A stretch of DNA of 64,000 nt from CADEEN01 sp963840805 (GTDB lineage: Bacteria; Pseudomonadota; Gammaproteobacteria; Burkholderiales; Burkholderiaceae_C): assembly GCA_963840805.1 (NCBI GenBank), contig CAWJAJ010000006.1:62001-126000 (forward strand), in the 5' to 3' direction. Below, in pieces: positions 50,174 to 60,644 of the stretch. Position numbers and translations under genes: made by a program. The notes under the pieces are model-generated. The model ran no database searches. It was given only the letters and a program-made list of their open reading frames with translations, and was not told the origin of the DNA. Within the stretch, counting starts at the first letter, position 1, and each line of letters begins with the position of its first letter.

Positions 50174-51088
50174 ATGCAAGCGCATGGAAACCCGTTCGAC
50201 GAGGTGGCCCCCGAAGGCCTGCTGCGGCTGCGCACGGTCTGGATCTCGGATCTGCACCTGGGCACGCCGGGCTGCCAGGCGCAGGCGCTGCTGCACTTCC
50301 TCAGGCACATCGAGTGCGAGACGCTGTTCCTGGTCGGCGACATCATCGATGGCTGGCAGCTGCGCCGCGCCTGGTACTGGCCGCAGGCGCACAACGACGT
50401 GGTGCAGAAGCTGTTGCGCAAGGCGCGCAAGGGCACCCGGGTGATCTTCGTGCCCGGCAATCACGACGAGTTCGCGCGCCGCTACGCGCTGCACAACTTC
50501 GGCGGCGTCGACGTGGTCGAGGATTGGATCCACGTCACTGCCGACGGCCGCCGCCTGTGGATCACGCACGGCGACTTGTTCGACGGCGTGATCCAGTGCG
50601 CGCGCTGGCTGGCCCATCTGGGCGACCGTGCCTACGAGCTGACGCTGAAGATCAACCGCTGGCTGAACGCGGCGCGCGCACGCCTCGGGCTGCCGTACTG
50701 GAGCCTGTCCAAGGTGCTCAAGCACAAGGTCAAGCGCGCCGTCAGCTACATCGGCGAATTCGAGGCCGCGGTCGCCCGCGAAGCCAAGAAACGCGGCGTG
50801 CACGGCGTCGTCTGCGGCCACATCCACCACGCCGAGCTGCGCGAGATCGATGGCGTGCTCTACGCCAACGACGGCGACTGGGTCGAGAGCCTGACGGCGC
50901 TGGTCGAACACGCCGATGGCCGCCTGGAGATCGTCGACTGGAGCGGCCGCGCCGGCGCGGCCGTTGCCCATGCCGCTGCCGTCGTGCCGGCTTCGGCGGC
51001 CGAGCCGTCGCCCGCCATACCGCCCGATCTGCCGCGGCCCTTGCCGCTGCCGGCACTGCCGCGCGAGGCGCTGACGGCCGGCCGATGA
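50174..51088 (+). CDS. LpxH-like metallophosphoesterase (UDP-2,3-diacylglucosamine hydrolase type)
   Basis: 304 residues with a full calcineurin-like metal site: WISDLHLG, LVGDIIDGW, FVPGNHDEF, ITHGDLFDG and GHIHHAELRE. It groups with the LpxH/YbbF-like and glycolipid phosphatase proteins often found beside a glycosyltransferase. The C-terminal ~50 residues are Pro/Ala-rich. Its stop overlaps the glycosyltransferase start (ATGA), so the two are coupled. The exact substrate (lipid A precursor or another pyrophosphate) is not proven. Confidence 0.88.
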   Translation: MQAHGNPFDEVAPEGLLRLRTVWISDLHLGTPGCQAQALLHFLRHIECETLFLVGDIIDGWQLRRAWYWPQAHNDVVQKLLRKARKGTRVIFVPGNHDEFARRYALHNFGGVDVVEDWIHVTADGRRLWITHGDLFDGVIQCARWLAHLGDRAYELTLKINRWLNAARARLGLPYWSLSKVLKHKVKRAVSYIGEFEAAVAREAKKRGVHGVVCGHIHHAELREIDGVLYANDGDWVESLTALVEHADGRLEIVDWSGRAGAAVAHAAAVVPASAAEPSPAIPPDLPRPLPLPALPREALTAGR

Positions 51089-52124
51089 GGATCGCGCTCG
51101 TCACCGATGCCTGGCTGCCGCAGGTCAACGGCGTCGTCACGACGCTGGTCGAATTGGTGGCCGGGCTGCGTGCGCGCGGCCACTCGGTGCACCTGATCGA
51201 GCCGTCGGCGCACCGGCGCTTTGCCTGCCCCGGCTACCGCGAGCTCGAACTGGCCTGGCGGCCCGGCCGCATCGTCGGCGATCAGCTCGACGCGTTGGCG
51301 CCCGATGCGGTGCACATCGCCACCGAGGGGCCGATCGGCGGCGCCGCACGGGCCCACTGCCTGCGCCGAGGCTGGCGCTTCACGACCGCCTTCCACACCC
51401 GCTTCCCCGAGATCCTGGCCAAGGCCCTGCACCTGCCGAGCCGCTGGGGCTACGCCTGGTTCCGGCGCTTCCATGCGCCGGCGGCGGCGGTGATGGTGCC
51501 GTCCACCGGCATGTTCGGCATCCTGCGCAGCCACGGCTTCGCCAACCTGCGGCGCTGGTCGCACGGTGTCGACCTGTCGCTGTTCCAGCCACAGCCGGGC
51601 GCCGACCTCGGCCTGCCGCGGCCGCTGTGGCTGCATGTCGGGCGCCTCTCGTACGAGAAGAATCTCGAGGCCTTCCTGCGGCTGGAGCTGCCGGGCTCGA
51701 AGGTGGTCTACGGCAGCGGGCCGCTGGCCCAGCGCCTGCAGCGCGAGTACCCGGCGGTGCACTGGCGCGGCGTGGTGCCGCGCGGCGAACTGCCGCGCAT
51801 CTACAGCGCCGCGGACGTGTTCGTGTTTCCCGGCCGCAGCGAGACCTTCGGCCTGGTGATGCTCGAAGCGATGGCCTGCGGCACGCCGGTGGCGGCCTTC
51901 CCGGTGGCCGGGCCGAACGACGTCGTCGGCCGCTCGCGCGGTGGTGTGCTCGACGACGACCTGCGCGAGGCGGCCCTCGCGGCCCTCGCGCTGCCGCGCG
52001 CGGGGCCGTCGAGCGGGCACGGCACTTCGATTGGCGCCGCGTCTGCGACGAGTTCGAGCAGGGATTGGTGCGCGCCGGCGCTGTCACGCCACTGTCGCAA
52101 AAGGTTCATAAACTCGGCGCATGA
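51085..52124 (+). CDS. Glycosyltransferase family 4 (mannosyltransferase-like)
   Basis: About 345 residues. N-terminal GT-B domain MRIALVTDAWLPQVNGVVTT; C-terminal donor domain with LHVGRLSYEKNLEAFLRL and the GT4 motif FVFPGRSETFGLVMLEAMACGTPVAA (ExFGxxxxE). An indel near 52005 shifts the last ~40 codons, ending SQKVHKLGA. It resembles glycosyltransferases that build glycolipids from nucleotide- or lipid-linked sugars. It overlaps the genes on either side by 4 bp. Confidence 0.87.
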
Positions 52125-54260
52125 CCGAGGAGCGTGCCGCCAGCGAGGCCGCCGCGGCCGACGGCGCGGCACCCGCGCAGCGGCCGGGGCTGCTCAACCG
52201 CGAGCAGGCGATCCTGGCCTTCAACCGCGCGTGCTGGCGCAGGCCGAGCGCGCCGACGTGCCGCTGCTCGAGCGGCTGCGCTACATCACCATCGTTTCGT
52301 CCAACCTCGACGAGTTCTTCGAGGTGCGCTTCGCCGACTACCTGGAGGCGGTGCGCGCGTCCGACGACGCCGCGTCGCGGCGCGAGATGGACGCGCTGGC
52401 GGCCACCGCGCACGCGCTGATCGACGCGCAGTACGCGCTGTTCAACGAACAGGTGATGCCGGCCCTGGCGCGTGCCGGCATCGACATCGTCAATCACGCC
52501 CAGCGCAATGCCGCGCAGCGGCGCTGGGTGGCGAAGTTCTTCGAGCAGCAGGTGCGGCCGCTGCTGACGCCGGTCGGGCTGGATCCGGCGCATCCGTTCC
52601 CGCTGGTGGCCAACAAGAGCCTGAACTTCATCGTGCGGCTGGGCGGCCGCGACGCCTTCGGGCGCGAGAACCGCATTGCCATCGTCAAGGTGCCGCGCGT
52701 GCTGCCGCGCGTGATCCGGCTGCCCGACGCGCTGTGCAAGCCGGGCCGGCAGGGCTTCGTGCTGCTGTCCAGCGTGATCCGCGCGCATCTGGAGAGCCTG
52801 TTTCCGGGCCGCACCGTCGAGTCGTTCTCGCAGTTTCGCGTCACGCGCGATTCCGAGCTGGAGGTCGACGAGGACGACGTGGCCAACCTGCGCCAGGCGC
52901 TGCGCTCGGGCCTGACCACGCGCCACTTCGGCCAGGCGGTCCGGCTCGAGGTGGTCAACACCTGCCCGCCCGAGCTGTGGCAACTGCTGCTCGAGCAATT
53001 CAGCCTGCCCGAGGCCGCGCTGTACCGCGTCAACGGGCCGGTCAATCTGGTGCGCCTGGCGCAGCTGATCGACCAGGCTAGCGACGACTCGATCGGCGGA
53101 CCGGCGCTGCGATTCGCGCCCTACGAACCGGCCTGGCCGCAAGCCCGCTTGCCGCGCGGCGAGTCGATCTTCACGCGCCTGCGCGAGCACGGCGACGTCT
53201 TGCTGCACCACCCGTTCGAGAGTTTCGAGCCGGTGGTGGCGTTCCTGCGCGAGGCGGTGAACGACCCCAATGTGCTGGCCATCAAGCAGACCATCTACCG
53301 CACCGGCAGCGACAGCGAGTTGATGGTATTGCTGATCGAAGCGGCGCGTCGCGGCAAGGAAGTGACGGTGGTGGTGGAGCTGAAGGCGCGCTTCGACGAA
53401 GAGGCCAACATCAACTGGGCCGAGCGGCTGGAGGCCGTGGGCGCCCAGGTGGTGTACGGCATCGTCGGCCTGAAGACCCACGCCAAGTTGCTGCTGGTGA
53501 CGCGGCGCGAGGGGCCCGGCGAGGGTCAGGCGCGGTCGTCAGTTGTGTTGCGACGCTACGTGCACCTGTCGACCGGCAACTACAACCCGCGCACCGCGCG
53601 GCTCTACACCGACGTCAGCTACCTGACGGCCGACGCCGACCTCACCGCCGACGCCGATGCGGTGTTCCAGCAGCTCGCCAGCCAGACCCGTGCGCGCGCA
53701 CCGCGGCAGTTCCTGACCGCTCCGTTCGTGCTGCACCGGCGCATGGTGGCGCTGGTCGGGCGCGTCGCCGATGCCGCCCGCGCCGGTGCGCCGGCGCGCA
53801 TCGTGGCCAAGCTCAATGCGCTGACCGATCCGGTGCTGATCGATGCGCTGCTCGAGGCCGGCCGCGCCGGTGCGCAGATCGACCTGATCGTGCGCGGCGC
53901 CTGCCTGCTGCCGCCCGGCGTGGCGGGCTTCAGCGACAACATCCGCGTGCGCTCGGTCGTCGGCCGCTTTCTCGAACACACGCGCGTGCTGTACTTCCGC
54001 TGGGGCGAGGCTGAGGCCGACGAGGCGCTGTACCTGTCGAGTGCCGACTGGATGAGCCGCAACATGTTCCGCCGCATCGAGATCGCCTGGCCGGTGCGCG
54101 ATGCCGCGGCTGCGCCAGCGCGTGATCGACGAATGCCTGGTGCCTTACCTGCACGACCGGCGCGATGCCTGGGTCCAGCTGGCCGACGGCAGCTACCGCC
54201 GTGTCGCCGAAGACGGCGTCAGCGCGCAGCAGGCCCTGATGCGGCGTTACCGGACGCTGA
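52121..54260 (+). CDS. ppk1: Polyphosphate kinase 1
   Basis: Makes inorganic polyphosphate from ATP. Domains in order: N domain (LNREQAILAFN, then ERLRYITIVSSNLDEFFEVR), head domain, and two C-terminal phospholipase D-like catalytic domains. The autophosphorylated His is in YVHLSTGNYNPRTARLY; the second conserved His is in LEHTRVLYF. Indels near 52240 and 54105 break the frame. The tail GVSAQQALMRRYR runs without a stop in its frame into sixA; the expected stop would be the TGA at 54258-54260, one base out of frame. Membrane-associated in other species. Confidence 0.9.
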
Positions 54261-54732
54261 TGGACCTGATCCTGTGGCGCCACGCCGAAGCCCTCGACGT
54301 CGACGACGGCGAGGACCTCGATCGCGCGTTGACCGGCCGCGGCGAGCGCCAGGCTGCGCGCATGGCGAGCTGGCTCAACCAGCATCTGCCCGCGACCACG
54401 CGCATCCTCGTCAGCCCGGCGCGGCGCGCGCAGCAGACCGCCGCGGCGCTCGACCGCAAGTTCAAGACCGTCGCCGCGCTGGCGCCGGGTGCCACCGTGC
54501 ACGCCCTGCTGGCCGCGGCGCGCTGGCCCGAGGCCAGCGAGCCGGTGCTGGTGGTCGGCCACCAGCCGACGCTGGGCCTGGCCGCGGCCTATCTGATGGC
54601 CGGCGTGGTGCAGCCGTGGAGCGTGAAGAAGGGCGCGGTGTGGTGGCTGCGCCGACGCCACCGCGACGCCGGCGGCGAAGGCGAGGCGGCCGGACCGTGC
54701 TGGTCACGGTGCGCGGGCCCGACAGCGCCTGA
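54260..54732 (+). CDS. sixA: Phosphohistidine phosphatase SixA
   Basis: About 157 residues of the histidine phosphatase superfamily. RHA motif MDLILWRHAEALD with the catalytic His, second His in VLVVGHQPTLGLAA. SixA removes phosphate from HPt domains or PTS proteins. An indel near 54690 shifts the last 13 residues (TVLVTVRGPDSA). It overlaps the expected ppk1 stop (TGATG) and directly abuts the convergent hydrolase gene. Confidence 0.85.
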
Positions 54733-55534
54733 TCACGCGAGCGCCTGGCGCAGCGCGTGCAACACGCCTTCGGGGCACTCCTGCATCAGGAAATGACCGG
54801 CGGGCACGGTGTGCACGGTGGCCTTCAGCGACGTGGCCAGCTGCTGCGCGGCGTGGGCGGGGTCATCTGGTCGAGCTGCGCCAGCACCAGATGCGCCGGG
54901 CAGCGCACCCGCTCGGCGGCTTGCAGGCCATGCGCATAGGCATTGCACGCCGCGAAATCGGTGTGGAACAGCAGCGGGTCCCGGCCATGGGCGAGCACCT
55001 GGCGCATCAGCGCACGCGCAGCCGCCGCGCAGCCACGCGCCCGGGCCGGGGTACGACGGCTTGGCCGCCAGCGTCGAGAACGAGTACATCACCACGCGGT
55101 CGATGGCGGCCAGCGCGTCGCTCGTGCCCAGGTCGAGCAGCACCGCCGGCACCGCCATCGGGCACGCGGTGCCGAGCATCACCAGGCGCGTCGCCCGCTC
55201 CGGCGCGCGGCGCCGCGGCCTCGAACGCAACCAGCGAGCCCATGCTGTGGCCGGCCAGTGCCGCCTGCTCGACGCCGGCGGCGTCGAGCAGTGCGAGCAA
55301 CCAGTCGGCCATCGCGTCGATGCTCGGCAGCGCCGGCCCGGCGCTGCGCATGTGGCCCGGCAGGTCGGGCGCGAGAACGCTCCAGCCGTGGTGCGCGAAC
55401 CAGCGCGCGAGCAGCGTGAAGATGCCGTGGTCGTTCATCGCGCCATGCACGAACACGACGCAGGGCAGGGAGGCATCGAAGGGCTTGCCGCCGGTGTAGG
55501 CGTAGGCCTCGCGGCCGTCGACGACCAGCTTCAT
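54733..55534 (-). CDS. Alpha/beta hydrolase
   Basis: About 265 residues. N-terminal VVFVHGAMNDHGIFTLLARW (oxyanion HG), nucleophile in LAGHSMGSLVAFEAA (GHSMG), and a C-terminal His in TVPAGHFLMQECPEG. At least three indels (near 55205, 55030 and 54860) split the frame. The ATG at 55534 is adjacent to the metY stop, so it is likely translated with metY. Substrate unknown. Confidence 0.8.
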
Positions 55535-56831
55535 GCGCGGCCTTCTCCGCGGCCTTCAAGGCCCGCTTCAGATCCTCGATCAGATCGTCGGGATCCTCCA
55601 GGCCGATCGACAGCCGGATCGTGCCCGGCCCGATGCCGGCCTGGGCCAGCGCCGCGTCGTCCATGCGGAAGTGCGTCGTCGACGCCGGATGGATCACCAG
55701 CGAGCGGCAGTCGCCGACGTTGGCCAGGTGCGAGAACAGCTTCAGCGCCTCGATGAACGCGACGCCCTGCCGGCGTGAGCCCTTCAGGTCGAAGCTGAAC
55801 ACCGCGCCGCAACCTTTGGGCAGCAGCCGCTCCGCCAGCGCGTGGCTCGGGTGGCCTTCGAGTTCGGGGTAGCCGACGCCCGCCACCATCGGGTGCGCCG
55901 CCAGGAACGCCACCACCTTGCGCGTGTTCTCGACATGCCGCGCCATGCGCAGCGGCAGCGTCTCGATGCCCTGCAGCATCAGCCACGCGGTGTGCGGGCT
56001 CATGCAGGCGCCGAAGTCGCGCAGGCCCTCGCGGCGCGCGCGCAGCAGGAAGGCGCCGTCGCTCGACTCTTCGGCGAACACCATGCCGTGAAAGCCGGCG
56101 TAGGGCTGGTTCAGCTCCGGGAATCGCGTCGCCTCGCTCCAGTCGAAGCGCCCGCCGTCGACCAGCACACCGCCGACCACCGTGCCATGGCCACAGAGGA
56201 ACTTGGTGGCCGAATGGAAGATCAGGTCGGCGCCATGGTCGAACGGCCGCATCAGGTACGGTGTCGTGAAGGTCGAATCGACCAGCAGCGGCACACCGGC
56301 GTCATGCGCGATGGCCGATACCGTCGGGATGTCGAGCACGTCGAGGCCGGGGTTGCCGAGCGTCTCGCCGAACAGCAGCTTCGTTTGCGGCCGGATCGCG
56401 GCGCGCCAGCCGTCGATGTCGCCCGGCTTGACGAACGTGGTGTCGATGCCGAAGCGCGCCAGCGTATAGGCCAGCAGGTTGTGCGAGCCGCCGTACAGCG
56501 CCGAGCTGGAGACGATGTGCGCGCCGGCACCGGCCAGCGTGGCGATGGCCAGGTGCAGCGCCGCCTGCCCGCTGGCGGTGGCGATGGCGCCGACGCCGCC
56601 CTCGAGCGCCGCCATGCGCTCCTCGAACACGGCGTTCGTCGGATTGCTGATGCGGCTGTAGACATGCCCCGAGCGCTCGAGGTTGAACAGCGACGCGGCG
56701 TGCTCGCTGGACTCGAACACGAAGGAGGTCGACAGGTGGATCGGCAGCGCCCGGGCGCCGGTGGCGGGGTCGGGCGCGGCGCCGGCATGCAGCGCCAGCG
56801 TGTCGAATCCGGGGTCGGAGGGGCCGGGCAT
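55531..56831 (-). CDS. metY: O-acetylhomoserine aminocarboxypropyltransferase / Cys-Met PLP enzyme
   Basis: PLP-dependent enzyme of the cystathionine gamma-synthase family, about 432 residues, forming homocysteine from O-acetylhomoserine and sulfide. Start MPGPSDPGFDTLALHAG with AAGGGAA-like SD just upstream; PLP Lys in IFHSATKFLCGHGTVVGG; YGGSHNLL and LVDSTFTTPYLMRP are family motifs. The C-terminus is read as ending at 55531 after an apparent indel near 55545; uncorrected, the frame would run into the hydrolase gene. No metX is in the window. A cystathionine synthase assignment is the alternative. Confidence 0.88.
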
Positions 56832-56918
56832 GGGGCGTTCCCTTGGGATGGCGAGGGTGTCGGTCGGCGTCATTGTGTGCTATGTTTTTCGCGTCTTCGT
56901 TCATCTCCTGGAGCCACC

Positions 56919-57392
56919 ATGAAAGTCAGCGACATCCTGCGCGTCAAGGGCAGCACGCTGTACACCGTCAGCCCCGACGAGTCGCTGGCCGAGGCGCTGC
57001 GCACGATGGCCGGGCTCGACATCGGCTCGCTGGTGGTGATGAGCCACGGTGAACTCGCCGGCATGCTGACCTTCCGCGAAGTGATCCAGGCCGTGGTGCG
57101 CAACGGCGGCGCCGTCGGTGACAGCACCGTGCGCGCGGTGATGGACGACTTCCCACTCACCTGCACGCCCGAGACCGACCTCGACGAAGTGCGCCGCATG
57201 ATGCTGCAGCGCCATGCGCGCTACCTGCCGGTGATGAACCAGCGCACGCTGATGGGCGTGATCTCGTTCTACGACGTGGCCAAGGCGGTGGTCGACTCGC
57301 AGGACTTCGAGAACCGCATGTTGAAGGCGTATATCCGCGATTGGCCGGTCGAGGAACCCGAAGCGGCCAAGGGCGGGCAGCCGACGGGATGA
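56919..57392 (+). CDS. CBS domain protein
   Basis: 157 residues, two CBS motifs (MKVSDILRVKGSTLYTVSP ... LVVMSHGELAGMLTFREV; VMDDFPLTCTPETDLDEVRRMM ... YLPVMNQRTLMGVISFYDV). Such stand-alone pairs usually bind adenine nucleotides and regulate a partner. A GGAG SD is 5 nt from the ATG. Divergent from metY; partner unknown. Confidence 0.92.
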   Translation: MKVSDILRVKGSTLYTVSPDESLAEALRTMAGLDIGSLVVMSHGELAGMLTFREVIQAVVRNGGAVGDSTVRAVMDDFPLTCTPETDLDEVRRMMLQRHARYLPVMNQRTLMGVISFYDVAKAVVDSQDFENRMLKAYIRDWPVEEPEAAKGGQPTG

Positions 57393-57777
57393 CGTCTCTG
57401 TTGGCGCGTGCGTGCGGGCATTAGCGCGAGCAAAGTCGCAGGCGGGCCGCCGGCAGCGCTTCGATGCAGCGCCCCTCGCTGCGCGAGGGGTTCCCTTGTA
57501 TGTTGGAACTCGACTATCTTTGTCATGGGTGGTCGAGGGCAGTGGGCAAGTGGGCGGAGGCCGGCGCGGTGGGCAACGCGAAGCGTTGTCCACGGCCAGC
57601 CGGCCGCTTCGGCCGCAGGCCGAACTGTCCACTTGTCCACTGCCCGTGTGGCCGCCATAGCTTCGTGGTCGGTGCGCCAAACCTGTTGTTCCCTTGGGCC
57701 TCGAGCCCGTAGCGCAGCGTGGGGTCAACGCACTGGCCCGTTTCCTCCAACTCGTGTAGCCCGAACGGTTGCCAACC
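57393..57777 (+). ncRNA. Structured non-coding 5' region of the IS110 element (candidate bridge RNA)
   Basis: 385 bp without a gene. A 17-nt inverted repeat, 57537-57553 versus 57629-57645 (16 of 17 paired), encloses two smaller hairpins: GGGCAACGC/GCGTTGTCC around 57570-57590 and CGGCCG/CGGCCG around 57601-57614. Another hairpin (CCCCTCGC/GCGAGGGG) lies at about 57472-57490. IS110-group elements are known to encode their guide (bridge) RNA in the 5' end, so this structured stretch is the natural candidate; the assignment is inference. Confidence 0.4.
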
Positions 57778-58776
57778 ATGAACTTGCATCCACAAGGTAG
57801 GGTAGCGAAGCGCGACGCGCGCCCGAACGCCGGCATCGACGTCTCCAAGCAGCATCTGGACGTGTGCTGCGATGGCGATGAATGGCGTGCGGGCAACGAT
57901 GCGCCCGGATGGAACGAGTTGATCGCGAAGCTCGAGGCCGCCGAGGTGGACCTGGTGGTGCTGGAGGCCACCGGCGGATACGAACGGGGCGTGGTGTGTG
58001 CCTTGCAGGCCGCCGGGATGGCGGTGGCACGCGTCAACCCGCGCCAGGCGCGTGACTTCGCCAAGTCCATGGGCGCACTGGCCAAGACCGACCGCATCGA
58101 CGCGCGTTGTCTGCGCGACTTCGCCGACGTGCTGGCGCGCCACCAGGAGCGCGAGAAGTACCTCCTGGTGCCTGCCGATCCGCAGCGCGAGGCCTTGGCC
58201 GCGCTCATGCTGCGGCGCAGCCAACTCATCGACATGCGCGTGGCCGAGACGCAGCGCCTGGCGCAAGCCAACGCGCGTGCCGCGCGCAGCATCCGCGCCG
58301 TCGTCAAGACCCTGGAGCGCCAGATCCAGGACATCGAGCGCGACGTGGACGAGCACATGGATCGGCACTTCAAGCCACAGCGCAAGCTGCTCGAGGGTGT
58401 GAGCGGCGTGGGCGCGGCCACCACCTTGGCGTTGCTGTCGGGGCTGCCGGAGCTGGGCCGGCTCGGGCGGCGCGCCATCAGCAAGCTCGTGGGCATTGCG
58501 CCGCTGGCCGACGATTCGGGCCAGCGCAAAGGCCAGCGCCACATCTGGGGCGGGCGTGCACAGGTGCGCACAGCGCTGTACATGGCCACGCTGTCGGCGA
58601 TGCAATACAACCCGGCCATCGCGCCGCTGTACCGGCGCCTGGTGGCTGCCGGCAAGCCCAAGAAGGTGGCGATGGTGGCGTGCATGCGCAAGCTGCTGGT
58701 CATCTTGAACGCGATGCTTCGCGACGGCGCTGCCTGGGACGCCGTGCGGTACCAAGCGGCTGCCCCAAATGCTTGA
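57778..58776 (+). mobile_element. IS110 family transposase
   Basis: About 332 residues. N-terminal RuvC-like DEDD domain: GIDVSKQHLDV (Asp21), LEATGGYE, and KTDRIDARCLRDFA. C-terminal Transposase_20 domain: LEGVSGVGAATTLALLSGLPELG, DDSGQRKGQRHIWGG with the likely catalytic Ser, and ALYMATLSAMQYNP. Frame intact. ATG at 57778 chosen, TTG at 57769 possible. IS110 elements lack long terminal inverted repeats, so the ends were not defined. Confidence 0.93.
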
Positions 58777-58954
58777 GAACAAAACACGGTTGCTGCGCTG
58801 CTCGCCTCCGCGCGGGTGAACCCGCGCGAAACTCGGCCGCCCGGAGTACGGGGCCTCATGCGCATTTGCCGTCGATCGCAGAAGGAGCCGGCGGCGCGCT
58901 TGCAACCCCATGAACGCAGGCGTTGGAATTTCCGCTTTGCTTGCAATGGCGCGG

Positions 58955-59437
58955 CAACGGGGCAGCCGGGCCGGGCACGGCGCTTAGGTTCGGCGGTCTT
59001 CGCTGCGCTCAGACGGCCCTGCGCTGCGCGGGTCCGGGGCCCCGTCGCTCAACTCCCTCCGTTCGCTTCGCTCACTGTGGTCGAACAGTCGCGACGAGTC
59101 AGCTCACGAAGCGCGCTGCGCGCGCGGGCCCCGGCCCCTGTGCTGCTCGGCGCCTCACATGCGCGCCGTGCCCGGCCCGGCTGCCCCGTTGCAGAACCAG
59201 GAGTGGCGTGCGGGACGTCGAACACCGACCCTGTTGCCGGCAAGGCGGCGGGCGGGGCCTGGGCAGGGCGAATCGGCGCCGCCGAGGAGCACAGGGCTTC
59301 TGGCCGCGCGCCTTGGCGCGCTTCGTCATCTGACTCGTCGCGACTGTCCGAGCGCAGCGAACGCAGTGAGCGCAGCGAGTTGAGCGACGGGCCAGAAGAC
59401 CGAGCACCGCAGGGCCCCCGTAGCGCAGCGAAGGGCC
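58955..59437. repeat. Interleaved long inverted repeats in a gene-free gap
   Basis: The gap 58777-59543 has no convincing gene. Pair a: perfect 29-bp arms at 58955-58983 and 59161-59189. Pair b: arms of about 110-150 bp, roughly 58998-59151 and 59281-59437, about 80% identical as inverted copies. The right arm of pair a lies in the loop of pair b, while its left arm lies outside it, so the pairs are interleaved, a pseudoknot-type order. Simple GCTCGCTGCG-type words make part of the match low-complexity. No transposase or target duplication is seen here. Confidence 0.65.
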
Positions 59438-59543
59438 AGCCGTCTCGAGCTCCGCCCGGGCCCCGCCCGCCGCCTTGCGAGCGCCGCGACCCCCACGCCC
59501 GCTGTCACAATGGAATCCAAGCAGCGCCACAACGAACAAGACC

Positions 59544-60644
59544 ATGTCCGGCTCCACCTTCGGCCACCTCTTTTGCGTCACCAACTTCGGCGAGAGCCAT
59601 GGCCCGGCGATCGGTTGCGTGATCGACGGCTGCCCGCCGGGCATGCGATTGAGTGAAGCCGACATCCAGCCTGACCTCGATCGCCGCCGTCCCGGCACCA
59701 GCCGGCACGTGACGCAGCGCAACGAGGCCGATGCGGTGCAGATCCTGTCGGGCGTCTACGAAGGGCAGACGACCGGCACGCCGATCGCGCTGCTGATCCA
59801 CAACACCGACCAGCGCAGCAAGGACTACGGCAACCTGCTCGACACCTTCCGTCCTGGCCATGCCGACTACACCTACTGGCGCAAGTATGGTCTGCGCGAT
59901 CCGCGCGGCGGCGGGCGGGCTTCGGCCCGGTTGACGGCGCCGATGGTGGCGGCCGGCGCGGTTGCGAAGAAGTGGCTGCGCGAGAAGCACGGCACGGTGT
60001 TCAACGCGTGGATGGCGGCGCTCGGCGAGATCGAGATTCCGTTCGAGGGCTTCGCCGAGATCGGCAACAACCCGTTCTTCGCGCCCAACGCCGGCATCGT
60101 GCCGCGGCTGGAGGCCTACATGGACGCGCTGCGCAAGTCGGGCGACTCGGTCGGCGCGCGCATCGAGGTGCTGGCGCAGAGCGTGCCGGTCGGCCTCGGC
60201 GAGCCGTTGTTCGACAAGCTCGACGCCGACATCGCCTACGCGATGATGGGCATCAATGCCGTCAAGGGCGTCGAGATCGGCGACGGCTTCAAGGTCGTCG
60301 CCCAGCGCGGCAGCGAGCACGGCGACGAACTGAGCCCGGCGGGCTTTCGCAGCAACCATGCCGGCGGCGTGCTCGGTGGCATCTCGACCGGGCAGGACCT
60401 GCGCGTCGCGATCGCGATCAAGCCGACCAGCTCGATTCGCCTGCCGCGTGCGTCGATCGACCGGGCCGTGCTGCCGACCACGGTGGAGACGCACGGCCGC
60501 CACGATCCCTGCGTCGGTATCCGGGCCGCGCCGATCGCCGAGGCGATGCTGGCGCTGGTGGTGATGGACCACGCGCTGCGCCAGCGCGCGCAGAACGCCG
60601 ACGTGGCGCTGCCCGTCGCCCCGATCCCCGGCAGCCTGCCGTGA
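59544..60644 (+). CDS. aroC: Chorismate synthase
   Basis: Last step of the shikimate pathway, forming chorismate from EPSP using reduced FMN. 366 residues; signatures GESHGPAIGCVIDGCPPG, RPGHADYTYWRKYGLRDPRGGGRASAR (FMN/substrate site) and HDPCVGIRAAPIAEAM. ATG at 59544 is the standard start. Its stop overlaps the MFS transporter start by 4 bp (GTGA). Confidence 0.96.
   Translation: MSGSTFGHLFCVTNFGESHGPAIGCVIDGCPPGMRLSEADIQPDLDRRRPGTSRHVTQRNEADAVQILSGVYEGQTTGTPIALLIHNTDQRSKDYGNLLDTFRPGHADYTYWRKYGLRDPRGGGRASARLTAPMVAAGAVAKKWLREKHGTVFNAWMAALGEIEIPFEGFAEIGNNPFFAPNAGIVPRLEAYMDALRKSGDSVGARIEVLAQSVPVGLGEPLFDKLDADIAYAMMGINAVKGVEIGDGFKVVAQRGSEHGDELSPAGFRSNHAGGVLGGISTGQDLRVAIAIKPTSSIRLPRASIDRAVLPTTVETHGRHDPCVGIRAAPIAEAMLALVVMDHALRQRAQNADVALPVAPIPGSLP

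Noticed and set aside
50137..54732. Single 1531-codon protein
   Set aside because: It links wrong-frame LpxH-like sequence, the glycosyltransferase and most of PPK1 only because of indels; these are separate overlapping genes.
57269..57658. Minus-strand gene upstream of the IS110 transposase
   Set aside because: Overlaps the CBS gene 3' end and the structured non-coding region; translation is not protein-like.
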